From: Ensifer sp. PDNC004
Lineage (GTDB): Bacteria > Pseudomonadota > Alphaproteobacteria > Rhizobiales > Rhizobiaceae
Length of the DNA: 64,000 nucleotides
Direction: 5' to 3'
Assembly (NCBI RefSeq): GCF_016919405.1
Contig: NZ_CP070352.1
Location: 1,553,501 to 1,617,500, forward strand
Part shown: piece after piece, positions 42,814-50,861 of the stretch
Layout of the letters: each line of letters opens with the position of its first letter
Numbering within the stretch: position 1 is the first letter of the stretch
Position numbers and translations under genes: made by a program
Notes under the pieces: generated by a model
The model's input: only the letters and a program-made list of their open reading frames with translations
What the model was told of the DNA's origin: nothing
The model's database searches: none

Positions 42814-43422
42814 TCACGCCTCCTTGAGCGAAAGACGGGTGGTGCGCGGCAGGCAGACGAGCTTGTCTCCGGCCGTCAGCACGAGATCGACGCCGCGCGG
42901 AAAAATCGCGCGATTGGACGTCCAGAATTCAAGGAAGACGTCCGGCAGCCCCTTCACCGCAATCTCCGTTACGTCCTTGATGCCGGGGCCCTTGGCGGTC
43001 AGCACCGGGCCGCCGGTCAGCGCCTCGACTTCGATGACAAGTGTCGTCGAGCGGTCCGGATATTCCTGCGTGCCGAGCGAGAACTGATCGAACCCGGGGA
43101 AGGCTGCGCCCTTTTCGATGAAGGCAAAGCGCGCGTCGGTCTTGCTGGTGGTAAGGGGGGCACCCGTGTGGAAGGCGATCCACTGCGGAACGGCCGATTT
43201 GGAAACCGCCGACGTCAGCCAGACGGGCGTGTCATGGTCGCACAAGGTCAGCGCCACGGCGCCGGCGGCCGCGGCGAGCGGAACGGGCGGCGTGCTCGTC
43301 GCCTCGATGCGCTTGATCGTGCCCGGGCGTGCAAAGCCATCCATCAGGTCGCGGAAGACGGACTGGGCTGCAAAGACCGGATCGGCAAAGGCGCCGGCAT
43401 AAATCTGCGATTGGCTGGCCAT
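42814..43422 (-). CDS. phnH: C-P lyase core subunit PhnH
   Basis: A 202-residue PhnH. It starts MASQSQIYAGAFADPVFAAQ with FRDLMDGFARPG following, a conserved beginning, and has ALTLCDHDTPVWL near residue 55 and CLPRTTRL near the end. It is the structural PLP-transferase-like subunit of the C-P lyase core. Its ATG shares one base with the phnG stop (TGATG). Confidence 0.94.
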   Translation of the reverse strand: MASQSQIYAGAFADPVFAAQSVFRDLMDGFARPGTIKRIEATSTPPVPLAAAAGAVALTLCDHDTPVWLTSAVSKSAVPQWIAFHTGAPLTTSKTDARFAFIEKGAAFPGFDQFSLGTQEYPDRSTTLVIEVEALTGGPVLTAKGPGIKDVTEIAVKGLPDVFLEFWTSNRAIFPRGVDLVLTAGDKLVCLPRTTRLSLKEA

Positions 43423-43892
43423 CAGTCGTCTCCCCGGACCATGGTGAAAAAGTCGACGCGGGTGGCCGCGGTCTCCTCGGCCTTGCGGCGTTCTTCCTGG
43501 GCAAGCCGGTCAGCCACGCGGCCAAGCAGGGCATCGACACCGACCCTGTCGCCGTCACGTTGGGCAAGGGCGTCGAAGATGGCCGCGAGCCGTGCGCGCT
43601 GCCGGTCCGTGCCGAGCAATTGCCCGTGGCCGATCTCGCCAGTCGAAAGGCGGATTGTGGCACGCGAAACGGTGGCTTCTCCGAGATTGAAGGCGTCGCC
43701 GCCGCCACCGATGCGGCCGCGCACCATGACAAGGCCGGTTTCAGGGCCGCGGACCGGATGAACGTCCGGCTTGTCGGCAAGCGCTTCCCAGGCGGCATTG
43801 AGCTCGTCGAGGGTTGCGCGGGCGAGCAGCCCCATGGCCTTCTTGCGCGCCGGATCCGGCGGGCTTTCCTGTTTTAGCTTCGCATCCATCAT
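43422..43892 (-). CDS. phnG: C-P lyase core subunit PhnG
   Basis: A 156-residue PhnG, first gene of the operon. It has ARKKAMGLLARATLDEL near residue 15, VRGPETGLVMVRGRIGGGGD near 45, FNLGEATVSRATIRL, and IGHGQLLGTDRQRA near 88, all PhnG signatures. ATG 43892 is chosen with the GAGG five bases upstream; a GTG at 43898 and an ATG at 43889 are also possible. It forms the nucleosidase complex with PhnH, PhnI and PhnL. Its promoter holds a Pho box and a dyad operator. Confidence 0.94.
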   Translation of the reverse strand: MMDAKLKQESPPDPARKKAMGLLARATLDELNAAWEALADKPDVHPVRGPETGLVMVRGRIGGGGDAFNLGEATVSRATIRLSTGEIGHGQLLGTDRQRARLAAIFDALAQRDGDRVGVDALLGRVADRLAQEERRKAEETAATRVDFFTMVRGDD

Positions 43893-43904
43893 TTTCACCT
43901 CAAA

Positions 43905-43922
43905 TGTCTATTGATCTAGACA
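43905..43922. promoter_or_regulatory. Dyad operator candidate for PhnF
   Basis: TGTCTA (43905-43910) and TAGACA (43917-43922) are perfect 6-base inverted arms separated by TTGATC. GntR/HutC-type regulators such as PhnF bind short inverted repeats rich in TAGAC/GTCTA. It lies 13 bp before the phnG ATG. Binding is inferred. Confidence 0.55.
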
Positions 43923-43957
43923 ACTATACATCTTATACTTTTTCATAACGTCCGCAA

Positions 43958-43975
43958 ATGACAGGCTTGTGACAT
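43958..43975 (-). promoter_or_regulatory. Pho-box-like PhoB site upstream of phnG
   Basis: On the minus strand ATGTCAC, four bases, CTGTCAT (43975 to 43958) form two 7-base direct repeats 11 bp apart, close to the PhoB consensus CTGTCAT-N4-CTGTCAT. It points toward phnG, about 66-83 bp upstream. A TTATGA, near -10 in form, lies about ten bases downstream. Confidence 0.6.
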
Positions 43976-43997
43976 GCCAATGCGAAAAGATACGGCG

Positions 43998-44729
43998 ATG
44001 CGAAAAGTGGTGGAGCGCCAGACCGGGGTCGCCCTGTGGCGGCAGATCGCCGACCGGATCCGCCTGGCCATCAGCAATGGCGACTATGATGCGACCGGCA
44101 TGGTGCCGCCGGAAACGACGCTCGCCGGCGAGTTCGGCGTCAACCGACACACGGTCAGAAGCGCGCTGGCGGCGCTTGCCGAAGAGGGGCTGGTGCGCGC
44201 CGTCCAGGGGCGCGGCACGATGATCGAGCGCAAGGAACGGGTGAGCTATCCGATCTCCAAGCGCACGCGCTTCTCGCAAGGTCTCGGCCGCCAGGTGAAG
44301 GAGATCGGTACGCGGCTGCTCGGCCATGCCGAACTGCCGGCGAGCGGAGAGGTGGCAAAGGCGCTCGGCATTTCGCCGGGCGATCCTGTGACCGAGCTTC
44401 GCACCGTCAGCAGCGGCGATGGCCGACCGCTTTCGGTGTCGTCGAGCTATTATCCTGCGCATCGCTTCCCGCGCATGGCCGAGGAATTCGAACGGCTGCA
44501 CTCCGTTACCAAGGCCTTTGCAGCCCACGGCCTGGATGATTATGTACGCGCCTCGACCGAGATCGTCGCCCGGCACGCCGACGCCGAGGAGCTTTCGATG
44601 CTGAAGCTCTCGCCCGGCGCAATCGTGCTCGAAGCCCAGTCGACTAACGCCGATCTCGGCGGCAAGCCGATCGAGTATTCCCGTAGCCGTTTTGCCGCTG
44701 ACCGGATGAAGCTGCGGATCGAGACGTGA
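43998..44729 (+). CDS. phnF: Phosphonate operon GntR/HutC-type regulator
   Basis: A 243-residue HutC-subfamily regulator. The winged helix (about 10-75) has GVALWRQIADRIRLAISNGD, ETTLAGEFGVNRHTVRSAL and EEGLVRAVQGRGTMI. The UTRA ligand domain (about 90-240) has GDPVTELRTVSSGDGRPLSV and a C-terminal IEYSRSRFAADRMKLRI, which is PhnF-like. Starts at 43974, 43980 and 43998 are in frame; 43998 is preferred because the earlier ones overlap the Pho box and lack a ribosome site. It is divergent from phnG and probably represses the phn genes and itself. Confidence 0.88.
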   Translation: MRKVVERQTGVALWRQIADRIRLAISNGDYDATGMVPPETTLAGEFGVNRHTVRSALAALAEEGLVRAVQGRGTMIERKERVSYPISKRTRFSQGLGRQVKEIGTRLLGHAELPASGEVAKALGISPGDPVTELRTVSSGDGRPLSVSSSYYPAHRFPRMAEEFERLHSVTKAFAAHGLDDYVRASTEIVARHADAEELSMLKLSPGAIVLEAQSTNADLGGKPIEYSRSRFAADRMKLRIET

Positions 44730-44894
44730 GGTCTTTAAGCCGACCTCTGCCGGTCGCGGTTCCGTCTCGTCCAACCAGAAGCGTTCCCCTCTCCGTCAGG
44801 AAATAAGGCAAGGGCCGCATTTCCGACGCGTTTTTGCCGCATGACCGGAGCCTGCATCAGGAACCGCGCATTCGGGACTTCTCTTAGGGGGAGA

Positions 44895-46295
44895 ATGGCA
44901 ATGGCGACGTGGCGACCCGATCCATCCTTCTATCCATCACCGCGCATGGCGGCCAAGGCCCCAAAGGAGACGCTCGCCTACGTGGCGGCTTTCGATCCGG
45001 ACCGAAGACGACCGGACGCGATCGCCGTCGTCGATGTCGATCCGGCGTCGCCGAACTATTCGCAGATCGTCGGCAAGGTCGATATGCCCAATGTCGGCGA
45101 CGAGTTGCATCATTTTGGCTGGAACGCCTGTTCCTCGTGCCTTTGCCCCAATGCGCCGCATCCGCATGTCGAGCGTCGCTATCTGGTGGTGCCGGGCCTG
45201 CGCTCCTCGCGTCTGCACATCATCGACACCAAGCCGGATCCGCGCAATCCGAAGATCGTGCGGGTGATCGAGCCCGCCGAAATTGCCGAGAAGGCGAACT
45301 ATTCACGGCTGCACACCACCCATTGCGGGCCTGAAGGCATCTACGTCAACGCGCTTGCCGATCGCGACGGCAAGGCGCCCGGCGGCATTTTCCTGCTCGA
45401 TCATCAGAGCTTCGACGTTCTTGGCCAATGGGAAATGGATCGCGGGCCGCAGAAGCTCGCCTATGATTTCTGGTGGCATCTCGGCCACGACACGATGATA
45501 ACCAGCGAATGGGGAACGCCCGATACGTTCGAGAACGGGTTGGTTCCCGAGGTGCTCCTTGGTTCGAAGTACGGCCGGCGCTTGCATTTCTGGGATTTAC
45601 ACAAACGCAAACACGTGCAGGAGATCGATTTCGGCGAGGAACACCAGCTCGTCTTCGAATTGCGCCCGGCGCACGACCCGACCAAAGCCTATGGTTTCGT
45701 CGGCTGCGTCATCAGCCTGAAGGACCTCTCGGCGTCGATCTGGACCTGGTATCGCGACGGCGACAAATGGGCGGTCAAAAAGGTGATCGAGATCCCGGCA
45801 GAACCGGCCGATCCGGATCTGCTGCCGCCGGTGCTGAAAGGCTTCAGCGCGGTCGCGCCGCTCGTCACCGACATCGACCTCTCGATGGATGACCGCTTCC
45901 TTTACGTTTCCTGCTGGGGCACTGGCGACATGATCCAGTACGATGTCTCCGATCCCTTCGCGCCGAGGGAGACGGGGCGGGTCCGAATCGGCGGCATCGT
46001 TTCGCGTGCGAGCCATCCGAAGGCGAAGAACGGCGCGCTCAACGGTGGGCCGCAGATGGTGGAAATCAGCCGTGACGGCAAGCGGGTGTATTTCACCAAT
46101 TCGCTCTATGGCGCCATCGACCCGCAGTTCTATCCCGAAGGCATCGACGGATGGATGGTCAAGCTCGATGTCGCCGATGGTGGCGGGATCGCGTTCGACG
46201 AGCGCTTTTTCGTGGATTGGCCAAAGGGCCACCGACCGCATCAGGTTCGCCTCGAAGGCGGCGACTGCTCGTCCGATTCCTATTGTTATCCGTGA
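44895..46295 (+). CDS. mtoX: Methanethiol oxidase/selenium-binding protein (SBP56) homologue
   Basis: A 466-residue SBP56-family protein. Bacterial members (MtoX) oxidise methanethiol to formaldehyde, H2S and H2O2. Seen: HHFGWNACSSC with CSSC at residues 79-82, PHPHVERRYLVVPGLRSSR, HTTHCGPEGIYV, EWGTPDTFENG, and HQVRLEGGDCSSDSYCYP at the C-terminus. No signal peptide is visible, although the best-studied MtoX is periplasmic. ATG 44895 follows TAGGGGGAGA. The usual sco1/senC and mauG partners are absent; a membrane protein follows. The family also includes eukaryotic selenium-binding proteins. Confidence 0.9.
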   Translation: MAMATWRPDPSFYPSPRMAAKAPKETLAYVAAFDPDRRRPDAIAVVDVDPASPNYSQIVGKVDMPNVGDELHHFGWNACSSCLCPNAPHPHVERRYLVVPGLRSSRLHIIDTKPDPRNPKIVRVIEPAEIAEKANYSRLHTTHCGPEGIYVNALADRDGKAPGGIFLLDHQSFDVLGQWEMDRGPQKLAYDFWWHLGHDTMITSEWGTPDTFENGLVPEVLLGSKYGRRLHFWDLHKRKHVQEIDFGEEHQLVFELRPAHDPTKAYGFVGCVISLKDLSASIWTWYRDGDKWAVKKVIEIPAEPADPDLLPPVLKGFSAVAPLVTDIDLSMDDRFLYVSCWGTGDMIQYDVSDPFAPRETGRVRIGGIVSRASHPKAKNGALNGGPQMVEISRDGKRVYFTNSLYGAIDPQFYPEGIDGWMVKLDVADGGGIAFDERFFVDWPKGHRPHQVRLEGGDCSSDSYCYP

Positions 46296-46328
46296 GGAGG
46301 GAGCTGTGGTGCAGCCCGGTCACGAGGA

Positions 46329-46955
46329 ATGACGGCAGTCTGGCCATGGCTCTCGCTCGCCGGCCTCGGCGCCTTTCACGGCCTCAATCCGGCGATGGGC
46401 TGGTTGTTTGCCGTGGCACTCGGGCTTCACCGGCAAAGCAGCCGGGTCGTCTGGCTGTCCCTCGCGCCCATCGCGGTCGGTCACGCGATCTCGGTCGCGA
46501 CCGTGCTGGCGGTGTTCGCAGCATTCGGCTCGGTGCTCGATCCGAACACGTTCAGGATCGCTGCGGCCTTGCTCATTCTCGCCGCCGCCGGCTACACCGC
46601 CGTGTATGGCCATCGCCACCGCGTCCGGATCGGGATGCGGACTGGCATGGCGGGACTTGCACTCTGGTCCTTCCTGATGGCGACGAGCCACGGGGCCGGC
46701 CTCATGCTGGTGCCGGCGGTGCTCAGTCTCTGTCTTGCAGGTCACGCAGGCGACTTGGCGATGGCAAGTTCGCTGCCGATCTCGCTCGCGGCCGTCGCGG
46801 TGCATAGCATCGCGATGTTGACGGTGACCGCCGCGCTGGCGCTTGCCGTCTTCGCCTGGTTCGATCTTGCGGTCCTGCGTTCGGCCTGGATCAATTTCGA
46901 TCGTCTTTGGTCGCTCGCACTCGGGGCAACCGGCGTCGTTCTTCTCATCCAATGA
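46329..46955 (+). CDS. Integral membrane protein linked to mtoX
   Basis: A 208-residue protein with about six helices, 33 bp downstream of mtoX. His residues sit within helices in GAFHGLNPAMGWL, IAVGHAISVATVL, MATSHGAGLMLVP and VAVHSIAML, which suggests a metal or proton path. The first motif is like the HALxPDH motif of NicO/RcnA nickel exporters, but the match is loose. Similar proteins are sometimes labelled ArcD without proof. The ATG has a very close GAGGA; coupling to mtoX is likely. Copper supply to MtoX or export of its products are possible roles. Confidence 0.72.
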   Translation: MTAVWPWLSLAGLGAFHGLNPAMGWLFAVALGLHRQSSRVVWLSLAPIAVGHAISVATVLAVFAAFGSVLDPNTFRIAAALLILAAAGYTAVYGHRHRVRIGMRTGMAGLALWSFLMATSHGAGLMLVPAVLSLCLAGHAGDLAMASSLPISLAAVAVHSIAMLTVTAALALAVFAWFDLAVLRSAWINFDRLWSLALGATGVVLLIQ

Positions 46956-46971
46956 AACGCAAGGCAGCCGC

Positions 46972-47664
46972 CTACTGACGCTGCGATTTCACATAGCTGA
47001 TATAGCCACGGACATCGGCGGCGGGCTCGGCATAGGCAGGTCCGAGCGCTCGTTCGATATTCGCCATATAGGCTTTTGCCCAGTCCGGCAGGGCATAGTC
47101 GATCGCGGCCAGGAACTCGAGCGTTGCGGCGAGCCGGATATCGGCGATCGAAGGCTTGGCACCCCCGATGAACGGCTTGTCGCCGATGTAGAACGTCCGG
47201 AACACCTCAAGTGGTTCCGCAAGGGCTGCAACCGCCGCCTGACGGGCGATCTCCTTCGTCGCCGCGTCGGCATCGCTGCAGCCGACTTCGCCCGCGTAAA
47301 GCGGAAAGTTCAGCGCCGGATAGGTTGCGCGGGCGAGATAGGGATAGAACGTGCCGATCAGATAGAACATGGCGCTGTCGATCATCGCGCGTGCTGCTGG
47401 TTCCCTCGGGTAGAAGTCATCCAGCCCATGTTTGTTGCAGAGGTACTGCATGATCGCGCAGCTTTCCCAAAGCGCGCCTTTGGGCAGGTCCGCTGTCTCG
47501 ATCATTGGTGTCAGGTGCGACGGCGCCCGTGCCAGATATTCTGGCGTGCGCGTCTGGCCGTAGACATCGTTTTCGCTGAAATCGAGATTGGCTGCCCTGA
47601 GAAACACGCGCGCCGTCATGTTGTTGACGCTGGGCTTGATGACGTTGAGCTGGATTGCGGACAT
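46972..47664 (-). CDS. Glutathione S-transferase family protein
   Basis: A 230-residue GST-like protein. The N-terminal thioredoxin-fold part has IQLNVIKPSVNNMTARVFLR, LTPMIETADLPKGALWESCA (with the ESCA gamma-glutamyl-binding region) and YLCNKHGLDDFYP. The C-terminal helical part has GAKPSIADIRLAATLEFL, the usual GST N-cap. A catalytic Ser, Tyr or Cys in the N-terminus is not clear: the position after KPSVNN may be Ser or Asn. ATG 47664 follows GGGAGGAATGCC. It lies 93 bp downstream of the VOC gene on the same strand, probably with it in one transcript. Confidence 0.85.
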   Translation of the reverse strand: MSAIQLNVIKPSVNNMTARVFLRAANLDFSENDVYGQTRTPEYLARAPSHLTPMIETADLPKGALWESCAIMQYLCNKHGLDDFYPREPAARAMIDSAMFYLIGTFYPYLARATYPALNFPLYAGEVGCSDADAATKEIARQAAVAALAEPLEVFRTFYIGDKPFIGGAKPSIADIRLAATLEFLAAIDYALPDWAKAYMANIERALGPAYAEPAADVRGYISYVKSQRQ

Positions 47665-47757
47665 GGCATTCCTCCCTTTTGAGCGCCATTCGACAGGTGC
47701 CGCTCTTGCTTGAGCCACCTGCGCAAATCGAGCGGCCTTTCCCTGCGCCGACCGATG

Positions 47758-48348
47758 CTAGCGTCGGCCGTACGGGTCTTTTGCCAGGCGATCGGGCGAA
47801 AGCGTCGGTCGCGTGCGCTCGACCAGCGCCTCGATCGCATCGGCAAGGTGAACCTCGGCGATGTTGTAGTCGCCGCGAGCGATCCTGATCTTGTGGGCTT
47901 CCATCAGCACCTCGGCGTGGCTGTGGCCCGCAGGCGGCTCGAAGCGATAGGACGCCAATTCGACCAGCAATCCAAGCGGATCCTCGAAGTAGATCGAATC
48001 CATGAAGCCGCGATCCTTGACACCGCTGTGCCGGATCTTTCGCTCGTCGAGCCGCTCCACGGCCTGGTTGAATGTCGCGCGCGAAACGGCAAAGGCTATG
48101 TGGTGCACGCAGCCCATGTCGGTAGGGGTGCGCTCGGGATCTGGCGTGCGGTTCTCGTCGGTGAAGACGGTGATCAGGCGGCCGTCGCCCGGATCGAAGT
48201 AGAGGTGGCTTTCGCTCGCCCGGTCGAGGTTCGGTTGCTCGAAAATGAAGGGCATGCCGAGCAACCCTTCCCAGAAATCGATCGACGTCTGCCGGTCGGC
48301 CCCGACAAGCGTGATGTGGTGAACGCCTTGCGATTGCAGTTTGCGCAT
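47758..48348 (-). CDS. VOC-superfamily dioxygenase/glyoxalase-like protein
   Basis: A 196-residue vicinal-oxygen-chelate protein with two beta-alpha-beta3 modules. Likely metal ligands are His in GVHHITLVGAD (residues about 8-9), His in CVHHIAFAVSR and Glu in DPLGLLVELASY. This is the layout of extradiol dioxygenases, glyoxalases and ring-cleaving-type proteins. FWEGLLGMPFIFEQPN is typical of the ring-cleaving dioxygenase annotation. A GST gene follows. ATG 48348 is chosen because it begins MRKLQSQGVHHITL; longer frames upstream to 49044 are noise. Substrate unknown. Confidence 0.85.
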   Translation of the reverse strand: MRKLQSQGVHHITLVGADRQTSIDFWEGLLGMPFIFEQPNLDRASESHLYFDPGDGRLITVFTDENRTPDPERTPTDMGCVHHIAFAVSRATFNQAVERLDERKIRHSGVKDRGFMDSIYFEDPLGLLVELASYRFEPPAGHSHAEVLMEAHKIRIARGDYNIAEVHLADAIEALVERTRPTLSPDRLAKDPYGRR

Positions 48349-48612
48349 AGCCGGCCTCCCGGGTTCGGCGGACAATGTGGGCCGAATGGCTCCTGGCCCC
48401 GCTTTCCACCGCATGCAATTGTCGCCCGTCGCGGGCAGAAGGCAAGCGCCAATCACAGGGGAATTGGCGGGCGGCGAACGTCTTGTGGCCGGGCAATGCA
48501 CAGCTTTGAGCCCAGTTGATCTTGACCGCCTTCGATTTGGTTGTTTTTCTTGTGCGTCGCAATCAAAGAATGTGTCGAGTTGTGTCTGCCGGTCAGCGAC
48601 GAGGAGGGAAGC

Positions 48613-49053
48613 ATGAAGATCCTGTACGAGGCCGGCGTCGCCGGTCTGTTGCTTCTTTCCGCTGCCGCTCCCGTCAGGGCTGATGGTGATGCGTTTGTCG
48701 GACAGTGGCGGCAACTGACCTCCACGGCCGGGCAGTGCGACAAATGCTATATCGGCATCGTCCGTCACGGCGACCTTTTGACCGTCAGCAGCAACAACGG
48801 CTGGCAGGCCGTGGCGAACGTCGATCGTTTTGCCGACCTGCCGCTTGCCGCAGGCAAGGGACAGTGGCAGCCAACCGTTTCCGGCGCCTATGGCGGCAGA
48901 AGCTTCGGCATCCAGTTCGTTCGGCGCGGCGGGCAACTGCAGATGTTCATGGTGGTGTCGCGCGGTGATGGCGCGCCCATGTCCATTCGCGCGACCTTCG
49001 AGAAGAAGCCTCCTGTCTCCGACGAGGGGCAGCAGCAGATTCACCGCATCTGA
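48613..49053 (+). CDS. Small exported protein of unknown function
   Basis: A 146-residue exported protein. Signal peptide is about 1-23 (ending VRADGDAF). The mature part has GQWRQLTSTAGQCDKCYIGI with a CxxC-type pair, SSNNGWQAVANVDRFADLP, and RSFGIQFVRRGGQLQMFMVV. It has a predicted lipocalin-like beta character. No family was recognised. ATG 48613 follows GAGGAGGGAAG. It is divergent from the VOC gene; a hairpin follows its stop. Confidence 0.75.
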   Translation: MKILYEAGVAGLLLLSAAAPVRADGDAFVGQWRQLTSTAGQCDKCYIGIVRHGDLLTVSSNNGWQAVANVDRFADLPLAAGKGQWQPTVSGAYGGRSFGIQFVRRGGQLQMFMVVSRGDGAPMSIRATFEKKPPVSDEGQQQIHRI

Positions 49054-49061
49054 TCCAATTA

Positions 49062-49078
49062 GCCGGTCACCGACCGGC
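49062..49078 (+). terminator. Hairpin after the small exported protein gene
   Basis: GCCGGTC (49062-49068) and GACCGGC (49072-49078) are perfect 7-base arms around a 3-base loop, 9 bases after the stop at 49053. No T-run. Confidence 0.5.
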
Positions 49079-49230
49079 GGCTCTCCTCAAAAGCCGGCAA
49101 AGTCTTCATCGTTCGACGACGGGCAACCGCCACTGGTGTCCGAGGCCGCGGCGACTGCAGCCATGTTTCAGAAGGTCTCTTTCGACAAGACCCTGCACTG
49201 CTGAGCCGTGCCTGCAGAGGATATCCAACG

Positions 49231-50157
49231 ATGCACATTTTGAAGCTCAGGCCGATCCGCAGCGCGGATCTGCCCTTGCTGGAGGCGCGGCTCCAGCGCG
49301 AATTCGACAACCCTGATAGCGGCACAGCCTATCCGAGATGCAAGACGGCAGGGGAGCTCATCGCCGAGTTCAAGCTCTACGGTTTGGACTGGCGAAGGGG
49401 GCTGAGAATCCTTGAAGCGGCGGATGGAAGACCGGTCGCCGCCTTTGGCCTTCTCTATAGCCCCGAGGATCTCGGGAGTAGGACGATGATAAATCGCAAC
49501 GAGGCTGCGGTTGCCGTTGGACCCTATCGTTTCGACGAAGCGGCGGTTGCGACCGAGGACGTGCTGGTTTTTATGGAGCGGCTGGCGGGCCAGCGTTTTG
49601 GCTTCCTCAGGCTCTGCGTCAGCGCTGCAAATCTCGACCTGCGCGAAATCGTCCTCAACCGAGGCTGGGTGGAGGGGCGCGAAAATCTGGAAATGGGTTG
49701 GGTTGCCGAGGGTCAACCGGAGGCGGAAGGGCGTGACGCTTGGACGGTGCAAAGACTGACTGGCCGTGACGATCCTCGCTTGCCTCAGCTTGCGACTTTG
49801 TTGGCAGACCATTTTCAATGGGATGACGACTGCGCCGGTCGGTTGAGGGAATATCTGGCGGAAGGGTATCACGCTGGATATGTGCATGATGACAACGCCG
49901 TTCTCGGTGCTGCGGTCTGGCTGAAGGTCGCGGATACGGATTTCGGGCGGCTAGAGTACTTGGCCGTTGCGCCCGAAGCGCGCCGTCGGCAGATCGGGAC
50001 CTCGCTCGTCCGGGCGACGTTGGGCGATTTGCGATCCGCAGGGTGCAGAGAGGTTTTTCTCAGCATGGAGCCGTCGGCAACGGCCGCTCGTGCGGTCTAC
50101 GTGGCGCAGGGCTTCGTTCCGACGCTCCGATATTCCACATTCGAGCTTTCCTTCTGA
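49231..50157 (+). CDS. Tandem GNAT-type acetyltransferase
   Basis: A 308-residue protein that looks like two GNAT modules. The N-terminal part (about 1-155) is degenerate, with LRPIRSADLPLLEARLQREF. The C-terminal part (about 160-308) has LEYLAVAPEARRRQIGTSLV, the acetyl-CoA-binding core, and SMEPSATAARAVYVAQGF. It should use acetyl-CoA; the acceptor is unknown. Base composition is slightly lower in GC than neighbours. The ATG follows GAGGATATCCAACG. It is followed by a separate set of small membrane proteins. Confidence 0.82.
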   Translation: MHILKLRPIRSADLPLLEARLQREFDNPDSGTAYPRCKTAGELIAEFKLYGLDWRRGLRILEAADGRPVAAFGLLYSPEDLGSRTMINRNEAAVAVGPYRFDEAAVATEDVLVFMERLAGQRFGFLRLCVSAANLDLREIVLNRGWVEGRENLEMGWVAEGQPEAEGRDAWTVQRLTGRDDPRLPQLATLLADHFQWDDDCAGRLREYLAEGYHAGYVHDDNAVLGAAVWLKVADTDFGRLEYLAVAPEARRRQIGTSLVRATLGDLRSAGCREVFLSMEPSATAARAVYVAQGFVPTLRYSTFELSF

Positions 50158-50261
50158 GATCGCTTTCGCCGCAGAAACCGTCTCCGGTACGCGTGTTTTG
50201 ATTTCCGCGGCAAACTTTCCTATCTTCCGGTTGCAGCATCTGCTGGGTGGATGGAGGACAT

Positions 50262-50861
50262 ATGCCGATCGTACGGCGATCGAAGATCAGGCAGCGCCTG
50301 CTGATCATGCTTGTCACCGGCATCGGCGGCATGGCGGCGGCTGCGATTTCCTTTGCTTCGGCGGTTTATGATGCAGCCAATCCTGTTCCCGTGCCGGTCA
50401 TCGGCAAAGGCCAGGCGGTCGATACGGGCCGGTGGCAAGTGACCATCAACGGCGCCCAGATGTCGTCTTTGCCGCCAACCGGCACGAAACCGTTCGAACC
50501 GAAGCGGTTCCTGCTGGTGGATCTCGAGGTCGACAACCGGTCCGTCGCCACCAGTAACGGCTTCATGAACCTGATCACGATCCAGGATGATGCCGCTCCG
50601 CTGCAGCCCAAGCCCACCTATTACCTGGCGCGGGACAAATGGATCGCCAGTGCGATCAATCCGAACATGCCGGAAAGACTGGTCGCGGCCTGGGAGTGGC
50701 CGGCGGACCGCCCGGAACCGCAGACGCTTTCGCTGGCGATCGGAAAACAGATCTACAAGCCGCGCGACAATCTTTATGGCGCGCCGAATTGGTTCGATGA
50801 CGGTGAGGCTGCGGTCGTCGAACTGCCGATCACGCAGGCTGCGGAGACGACGGAGCAATGA
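50262..50861 (+). CDS. Membrane-anchored beta-sandwich-type protein (first of three)
   Basis: A 199-residue protein with a basic N-terminus (MPIVRRSKIRQR), one membrane helix (about 13-33) and a periplasmic domain. The domain has WQVTINGAQMSSLPPTGTKP, RFLLVDLEVDNRSVATSNGF and YLARDKWIASAINPNMPERL, like the Ig-like DUF4352 fold. No enzyme motif is seen. The ATG follows TGGAGGACAT. Its stop overlaps the next gene by four bases (ATGA at 50858). It forms a set with the two following proteins. Confidence 0.7.
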   Translation: MPIVRRSKIRQRLLIMLVTGIGGMAAAAISFASAVYDAANPVPVPVIGKGQAVDTGRWQVTINGAQMSSLPPTGTKPFEPKRFLLVDLEVDNRSVATSNGFMNLITIQDDAAPLQPKPTYYLARDKWIASAINPNMPERLVAAWEWPADRPEPQTLSLAIGKQIYKPRDNLYGAPNWFDDGEAAVVELPITQAAETTEQ

